10,718 nt of DNA from contig CACXFZ010000105.1 in NCBI GenBank assembly GCA_902767025.1, positions 1-10,718 on the forward strand, given 5' to 3'. The DNA is from an uncultured Coriobacteriaceae bacterium. Lineage in GTDB: Bacteria; Actinomycetota; Coriobacteriia; Coriobacteriales; Eggerthellaceae. Every line of letters begins with the position of its first letter. The stretch's first letter is position 1. The position numbers and the translations under genes are program-made. Below the pieces are notes generated by a model. The model saw nothing but the letters and a program-made list of their open reading frames with translations, searched no databases and was not told where the DNA came from. This document shows, one piece after another, positions 7,344-10,718 of the stretch.

Positions 7344-8924
7344 CTACAGCTTCGAGACCGCCTCGTCGCTCGAGAACTTCCCTGTAGGCGATGCCGCCAC
7401 CTCGCGCTCGTATTCGCGGTCGATGGCACCCTCGGGCGTGGGCGGGTTCACGCTGAACGGCACACTGGGCGTGAACAGGCTCACCAGCGGCACGATGGCA
7501 AGCGAGATGATCATGGCCAGCGCACCGGCGTTGATGGGGCTTGCGATGAAGGCGGCTCCCGCGAAACCGGCGATCATGTTGGACGTGGTCAGTCCCACGC
7601 CCACGATGAAGCTCACCCACACCGCCGCCTTCGAGATGCGGTTGCTGTACAGGCCCCACAGGAAGGGGCCCAGAAACGAGCCGGCGATGGCGCCCCACGA
7701 GATGCCCATCAGCTGGGCGATCCAGGCGACCGAGCTGTGGTACTGGAACAGTGCGATGGCGGCGCTGATGACCACGAAGACCACCAGCAGCACCCGCATC
7801 CAGGCAATCTGCTGGCGCTCTTCCATCTTCTTGACCAGGTTGCCCTTGATCAGGTCGAGCGTGAGGACCGAGCTCGAAGTGAGCACCAGCGAGCTGAGCG
7901 TGCTCATCGAGGCGGACAGCACCAGCACCACGACCAGGCCGATGAGCATGTCGGGCAGGTTCGAGAGCATCGTGGGGATGATCGAGTCGTACACGGGCAC
8001 GCCCGCATCGGTGTAGGCAATCTGGTCGCCGAACAGGCGGCCGAAACCGCCCAGGAAGTAGCTGCCGCCGGCGACGACGAAGGCGAAGATCGTAGAGATG
8101 ATGGCGCCCTGCTTGATGGCCGGGCCGCTCTTGATGGCATAGAACTTCTGCACCATCTGCGGCAGGCCCCACGTGCCCAGGCTGGTGAGCACGACCACGC
8201 CCATCAGGTTGAAGAAGTCGGGACCCAGAAAGCTCGTGAACGCGCCCAGCTGCTCGGTTCCCACCGCCTGGATCTGGGAAAGCTCGACGATCGAGCTCGC
8301 CAGGCCGCCGTGCGTTTCGACCACGGCCAGGATGACGGCCAGGATGCCCACGAGCATGACGATGCCCTGCAGGAAGTCGTTGACCACCGTTGCCATGTAC
8401 CCGCCCAGCACCACGTAGACGCAGGTGATCACGGCCATACCGATGACGAGCCATTCGTAGGGCACGCCGAACGCCATGCTGAACAGGCGCGACAGGCCGT
8501 TGTAGACGCTTGCCGTGTAGGGGATCAGGAAGATGAAGATGATGACGGCGGCCGCGATGCGCAGGCCCTTGCTGCGGTAGCGCTTCCCGAAGAACTCGGG
8601 CATCGTGGCCGCGCGCAGCCGTTGCGTGATCTCGCGCGTGCGCGGGCCGAGCACCCACCAGGCGAGCAGGCTGCCCACCAGCGCGTTGCCGATGCCCGCC
8701 CAGGTGGCGGCCATGCCGTACTTCCACCCGAACTGGCCTGCGTAGCCGATGAAGACCACGGCGCTGAAGTAGCTGGTGCCGAACGCGAACGCCGACAGCC
8801 ACGGGCCCACGTTGCGCCCGCCCAGGATGAACCCGTCGACGCTGGTCGAGTTATGGCGCGTGTACAGGCCGACGCCGATGACGATGGCCGTGAACACGAC
8901 TATGACTAGTATCTTCCAAAGCAT
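7344..8924 (-). CDS. Sodium:solute symporter (SSS/SSF family)
   Basis: The product is 526 residues, the usual size for the family, with about 13 predicted membrane spans in the LeuT-type fold and a hydrophilic C-terminal tail. Family marks are GTSYFSAVVFIGYAG in the first core helix (about 49-63), GGYMATVVNDFLQG (174-187) matching the family signature, TWGLPQMVQKFYA (251-263) and SASMSTLSS (337-345), where the Ser/Thr pair corresponds to the Na+ site known from PutP/vSGLT. It should import a small solute with Na+; the substrate (amino acid, organic acid, sugar or vitamin) cannot be told from sequence alone. GAAGAAGG seven bases upstream supports ATG 8924. The start codon lies inside a 12-base palindrome. 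A structured leader with a mini-ORF lies upstream. Confidence 0.93.
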   Translation of the reverse strand: MLWKILVIVVFTAIVIGVGLYTRHNSTSVDGFILGGRNVGPWLSAFAFGTSYFSAVVFIGYAGQFGWKYGMAATWAGIGNALVGSLLAWWVLGPRTREITQRLRAATMPEFFGKRYRSKGLRIAAAVIIFIFLIPYTASVYNGLSRLFSMAFGVPYEWLVIGMAVITCVYVVLGGYMATVVNDFLQGIVMLVGILAVILAVVETHGGLASSIVELSQIQAVGTEQLGAFTSFLGPDFFNLMGVVVLTSLGTWGLPQMVQKFYAIKSGPAIKQGAIISTIFAFVVAGGSYFLGGFGRLFGDQIAYTDAGVPVYDSIIPTMLSNLPDMLIGLVVVLVLSASMSTLSSLVLTSSSVLTLDLIKGNLVKKMEERQQIAWMRVLLVVFVVISAAIALFQYHSSVAWIAQLMGISWGAIAGSFLGPFLWGLYSNRISKAAVWVSFIVGVGLTTSNMIAGFAGAAFIASPINAGALAMIISLAIVPLVSLFTPSVPFSVNPPTPEGAIDREYEREVAASPTGKFSSDEAVSKL

Positions 8925-9000
8925 TGCAATGCCTTCTTCCTTTTCACCTAAGACCTACGAAAAGAAACCGCACCCTTCTGGCACGGCAAGAAAATGGAGG

Positions 9001-9047
9001 AGCACACGACCACGCGAGCGCAGCGGCGCCCGCACCACCCGTGTGCT
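9001..9047 (-). promoter_or_regulatory. Two-tier leader hairpin upstream of the symporter, possible attenuator
   Basis: On the minus strand AGCACACG (9047-9040) pairs perfectly with CGTGTGCT (9008-9001). Inside, GCGGGCG pairs with CGCTCGC (one G-U) around a 6-base loop, with GGTGGT and GTGGT forming an internal loop. The left side begins within the stop codon of the mini-ORF. A TTTT follows about ten bases after the stem (CCTCCATTTTC), too far for a classic terminator. It is 77 bases upstream of the symporter ATG. Confidence 0.45.
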
Positions 9048-9099
9048 AGCAGTATCGATAGAAATAGATGGCCGTGTAGGCGTCATTGCGGCGAGACAT
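9046..9099 (-). CDS. Possible 17-codon aromatic-rich leader peptide of the symporter
   Basis: The ORF reads MSRRNDAYTAIYFYRYC and stops. Five of its last ten residues are Tyr or Phe, clustered next to the stop, and the stop codon merges with the hairpin at 9001-9047. This is the geometry of amino-acid attenuators, where ribosome stalling controls a downstream hairpin. The ribosome-binding site is weak (GAG six bases before the ATG), and an ORF this short can occur by chance. The link to the symporter, and any role in aromatic amino acids, is inference. Confidence 0.3.
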   Translation of the reverse strand: MSRRNDAYTAIYFYRYC

Positions 9100-9214
9100 C
9101 GGCGTCTCGCGCGTGAAACGAACCTCGCAAATCGTATGTTCGTGCCTGAAATGCATGAACGCTACTCTAGCACAGCAAAGTGCAATTGCAAGGAGTTGCG
9201 CATGAAACCACAGG

Positions 9215-9261
9215 TCGTGCAAGCCGCGCGTCCTCGGATGAGGAGGCCGAATCGAGCACGA
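9215..9261 (-). terminator. Imperfect hairpin after the thioredoxin-like gene
   Basis: TCGTGC (9215-9220) pairs with GCACGA (9256-9261), GCC (9223-9225) with GGC (9245-9247) and TCCTC (9231-9235) with GAGGA (9240-9244). It lies 15 bases downstream of the thioredoxin-like stop. There is no T-run on the minus strand, so a terminator role is only suggested by position. Confidence 0.3.
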
Positions 9262-9275
9262 GGCAGCTTGGGAAG

Positions 9276-9929
9276 CTACAGTCCCAGGGTGGCGAACTCC
9301 TGGTCGAGGGTGCTCTTGAGCTCGTCTTTCTGCTCCTGCGTCAGCTCGTCGCTGGGGCTGTCCTGGCCGGGCACCGTGCCGGAGTGGTCGTCGACCAGCT
9401 TGCCATCCTTCACGAAGAAGATGTGCGGCACGTACAGGTGCTTCTTGCCGTCGCTGTCGGTTTGCAGCTGATCGCCGAACAGCGAGACGAAGGTGTCGTA
9501 GTCGTCGATGTCCAGGTTCGAGGACCAATCGGGGTTTGAGCGCGTGTTCAGGTACAGCAGCGCCACGTTGCGTTCCACGGCCGCATCGTTCAGGTAGGGC
9601 AGGATGACGTTGCACCACGGACAATCCCTGAAGCCCGTGTACAACACGAAGGTGGAGCCTTCCTTCATTTCCTTTTCGACGTCGCGCACCGTCACGTTGT
9701 AGTACGTGGCCAGCGGCTGCTGGTAGTCCTTGAGGCAAGCGTAGTCGCTCAGGTCCGCCTGCTCGTAGGAGCCTGCCAGCTGCGTCGCAGACGGCGTGCT
9801 CGAAGCAGACGACGCGCTCGACGCAGAGGAGCCGGCCGATGCGCAGCCTGCGCAAGCGAACGCGACGGCCGCGAGTGCGATGCTCAGCGCAACGGCAAGG
9901 CTTCGGATGTGAACCTGCTTGATCATCAT
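9276..9929 (-). CDS. Thioredoxin-fold probable lipoprotein with CPWC motif
   Basis: From ATG 9929 the product is 217 residues. A signal peptide of lipoprotein type (KQVHIRS, then a hydrophobic Ala/Leu/Val stretch) ends at ACAGC, with probable lipidated Cys29; the -3 residue is Cys, so the lipobox is atypical. A Ser/Ala-rich linker (31-50) leads to a thioredoxin-like domain with FRDCPWCNVILPYL (CPWC at 103-106) and a cis-Pro at 168 in YVPHIFFVKDGK. The segment around CPWC resembles the PedC/BrcD-type bacteriocin accessory thioredoxins. It probably acts as an envelope disulfide reductase or isomerase; partners are unknown. In-frame sequence upstream to 10070 is open but would encode a terminator hairpin and no signal peptide, so I reject it. 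No clear Shine-Dalgarno precedes 9929 (GGTGG is 12 bases away); ATG 9926 is an alternative. Confidence 0.85.
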   Translation of the reverse strand: MMIKQVHIRSLAVALSIALAAVAFACAGCASAGSSASSASSASSTPSATQLAGSYEQADLSDYACLKDYQQPLATYYNVTVRDVEKEMKEGSTFVLYTGFRDCPWCNVILPYLNDAAVERNVALLYLNTRSNPDWSSNLDIDDYDTFVSLFGDQLQTDSDGKKHLYVPHIFFVKDGKLVDDHSGTVPGQDSPSDELTQEQKDELKSTLDQEFATLGL

Positions 9930-10006
9930 GGGGAAAGGATACCACCAAATGCGCGCCGGGACGACCCCATCGTGCGGGGCGAGCGAGCCCGCAAGAACCG
10001 GGGCAT

Positions 10007-10047
10007 AAAAAGACCGGCGGCTGGCTCCTCCCCGATCCAGCTGCCGG
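10007..10047 (-). terminator. Intrinsic terminator upstream of the thioredoxin-like gene
   Basis: Read on the plus strand, CCGGC (10014-10018) pairs with GCCGG (10043-10047) and GCTGG (10020-10024) with CCAGC (10037-10041), with one mismatch between the two helices and a 12-base loop. On the minus strand the stem is followed by TCTTTTT (10013-10007). On the plus strand CACTTTT follows, so it may work in both directions. It could end transcripts of the ATPase gene at 10233 or regulate read-through into the thioredoxin-like gene 78 bases downstream. Confidence 0.75.
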
Positions 10048-10076
10048 CACTTTTGCCGCGTTAACGGCAAACCCTC

Positions 10077-10148
10077 CTAGGTGGCAAGCATACGATCCTT
10101 CGCGGATCTTAGCGCCGCGACCTTGCAAGCAAGGTCTCCTAAGTTCAT
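10077..10148 (-). CDS. Possible leaderless 23-codon leader ORF
   Basis: An ATG lies five bases after a perfect TATAAT, so the expected transcription start coincides with the A of the ATG: a leaderless arrangement, which is common in Actinomycetota. The peptide begins MNLGDLACK and ends RMLAT; its TAG stop overlaps an AGGAGGG sequence. It has one Cys (residue 8) and no obvious run of a single amino acid. The coding meaning competes with the strong hairpins in the same bases, so this may simply be structured RNA. Confidence 0.25.
   Translation of the reverse strand: MNLGDLACKVAALRSAKDRMLAT
10119..10136. repeat. 18-base dyad GACCTTGC-N2-GCAAGGTC
   Basis: The 8-base arms are perfect and separated by two bases. 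As RNA it would fold as a 7-bp stem with a CUUG tetraloop, a known stable loop. As DNA it is a symmetrical site just downstream of the -10 box and could be an operator. The two readings cannot be separated from sequence alone. Confidence 0.5.
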
Positions 10149-10153
10149 AACGA

Positions 10154-10159
10154 ATTATA
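10154..10159 (-). promoter_or_regulatory. Consensus -10 box TATAAT
   Basis: The minus strand reads TATAAT at 10159-10154. The -35 position at 17-base spacing is CGGGGA, which is poor, so the promoter may rely on an activator or another contact. The downstream structured element and terminator support real use. Confidence 0.5.
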
Positions 10160-10232
10160 GCCTATCGGAGCGGAATTCCCCGGAAATCGTGCCCATTGCC
10201 TCCGTGCACGGCAAGCAGGACTGACCGGGACG

Positions 10233-10718
10233 CTACTCCTGCCCGCTCAGGTAGTCCGCCAGCATCGGCAGGGCGAAGGCCACTTCCCCTCGGCGGGGAG
10301 CCTCGATCACGCCCGCATCCAGCAGTCGTCGCCGGTACGTCTGCACGGCACCCTGCGAAATGCCAAGGCGATGCTGCAGATCGGCGACCCTCGTAGTTTT
10401 CCGGTCCTGCGCCATGGCACACAGAAAGGCGATGTCACCACCCGAAAGCTCTTTCAGGACAGCCTGGAGCACCTTGGTCTCGAACTCTTCGCGCGCAGCA
10501 TCGATCGCCTGGTCGAGCACTCCCCTGGTTATAGGACTGACTTCGTCCGAAAACAGCACGAGGTAGTAACCGACGAGCTGAAGCATGTAAGGCAGGCCGC
10601 CGGTTGCGTGCGCAGCTTGCTCGACCAGATCGTCGCTCACCGTTCTACCTGCGCGTTTGAAGGCAGAACGGAAATACGCCTGGACAACGCGGATGGGCAC
10701 GGGCTCGAGGTCGACGCG
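10233..10718 (-). CDS. AAA-type ATPase, C-terminal part with winged-helix domain (cut by window edge)
   Basis: The reading frame runs open to the right edge, so the start and the nucleotide-binding Walker motifs lie outside; 161 codons are visible. HATGGLPYMLQLVGYYL resembles the sensor-2/lid helix region of Orc/Cdc6-like and archaeal-type AAA ATPases seen in many bacteria as stand-alone proteins. The last third (LSGGDIAFLCAM onward, with HRLGISQGAVQTYRRRLLDAGVI) is a winged helix-turn-helix, ending shortly after LPMLADYLSGQE. The visible part suggests a DNA-binding P-loop ATPase of unknown role. A GTG at 10700 is in frame but lies inside the conserved region and is unlikely to be the true start. 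Confidence 0.75.
   Translation of the reverse strand, partial: RVDLEPVPIRVVQAYFRSAFKRAGRTVSDDLVEQAAHATGGLPYMLQLVGYYLVLFSDEVSPITRGVLDQAIDAAREEFETKVLQAVLKELSGGDIAFLCAMAQDRKTTRVADLQHRLGISQGAVQTYRRRLLDAGVIEAPRRGEVAFALPMLADYLSGQE

Larger units (their letters stand above)
8925..9275. other. Intergenic leader region between symporter and thioredoxin-like gene
   Basis: Besides the separately listed mini-ORF (9046-9099) and hairpins (9001-9047, 9215-9261), this 351-base stretch contains a 7-bp hairpin GCGAGAC/GTCTCGC (9091-9110) and the palindrome TGCAATTGCA (9181-9190). A weak minus-strand promoter pair TTCATG (9159-9154) and TACGAT (9136-9131), spacer 17, could start a transcript about 25 bases before the mini-ORF. 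The promoter call is tentative. Confidence 0.45.
10007..10148 (-). ncRNA. Structured leader or small RNA upstream of the thioredoxin-like gene
   Basis: A perfect TATAAT box and an intrinsic terminator bracket about 142 bases on the minus strand. In order, the transcript can form a hairpin GACCTTG-CTTG-CAAGGTC (10136-10119), a hairpin GATCC-GCGAA-GGATC (10108-10094 region), then TTGCCG-TTAACG-CGGCAA (10070-10053), which competes with GGCA-AAAG-TGCC, and finally the terminator stem. Mutually exclusive pairings just ahead of a terminator are typical of riboswitches and attenuators. I compared it by eye with the common riboswitch consensus motifs I know and recognised none. It could be the 5' leader of the thioredoxin-like gene or an independent small RNA. 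The 303-base gap 9930-10232 holds this element and no other gene that I can support. Confidence 0.45.

Noticed and set aside
7323..8909. Plus-strand open frame opposite the symporter
   Set aside because: Gln/Arg/His/Asp-rich shadow of a clear membrane transporter on the other strand.
9202..9471. Plus-strand frame with a good AAGGAG six bases before its ATG
   Set aside because: The ribosome-binding site is attractive, but most of the frame lies antisense to the thioredoxin-like gene and its product is Ser/Arg-rich without a domain.
9930..10070. TTG start at 10070 extending the thioredoxin-like protein by 47 residues
   Set aside because: AGGAGG is only two bases from the TTG, the extension would encode the terminator hairpin, and it would bury the signal peptide.
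10119..10136. MerR-type operator at the GACCTTGC dyad
   Set aside because: MerR-family sites normally lie in a 19-base spacer between -35 and -10; here the dyad is downstream of the -10, and no matching plus-strand promoter is seen.

Overview
The window is G+C-rich and carries tightly packed genes, short ribosome-binding sites and some possibly leaderless starts. This composition and gene set fit a high-G+C Actinomycetota, most plausibly a gut-type Coriobacteriia (Eggerthellaceae-like). That placement is an inference, because no rRNA or other marker gene is present. Almost all genes lie on the minus strand; one small gene is on the plus strand.

Left part (1-6676, minus strand): a three-gene signalling operon, transcribed from right to left. 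First comes a response regulator with an HD-GYP cyclic-di-GMP phosphodiesterase output (5606-6676). Next is a membrane hybrid histidine kinase with two receiver positions, one degenerate, and an Hpt domain (2767-5541). Last is a second membrane hybrid kinase with no Hpt, whose C-terminal third is a DegV/FakB-like fatty-acid-binding domain (119-2770). The two kinase genes overlap by 4 bases (ATGA). Only one Hpt domain is present among the three proteins, so the set could form a relay: kinase receivers to the shared Hpt to the HD-GYP regulator. This would link a lipid-type cytoplasmic input to c-di-GMP breakdown. The operon is followed by two hairpins, the second terminator-like.

Middle (6677-7343): a divergent intergenic region with several dyads precedes a small single-span membrane protein on the plus strand (6990-7253, possibly from 6942). 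It ends in a strong terminator hairpin lying between convergent genes.

Right part (7344-10718, minus strand): a sodium:solute symporter; a 350-base leader region holding a 17-codon Tyr/Phe-rich mini-ORF that runs straight into a two-tier hairpin; a thioredoxin-fold (CPWC) probable lipoprotein; an upstream region with a perfect TATAAT box, a 23-codon possibly leaderless ORF, a series of hairpins and an intrinsic terminator (a candidate attenuator or small RNA); and the C-terminal end of an AAA-type ATPase with a winged-helix tail, cut by the window edge.

The best candidates for an undescribed system are the DegV-fused kinase with its HD-GYP relay and the two leader/attenuator-like regions at 9001-9099 and 10007-10148.
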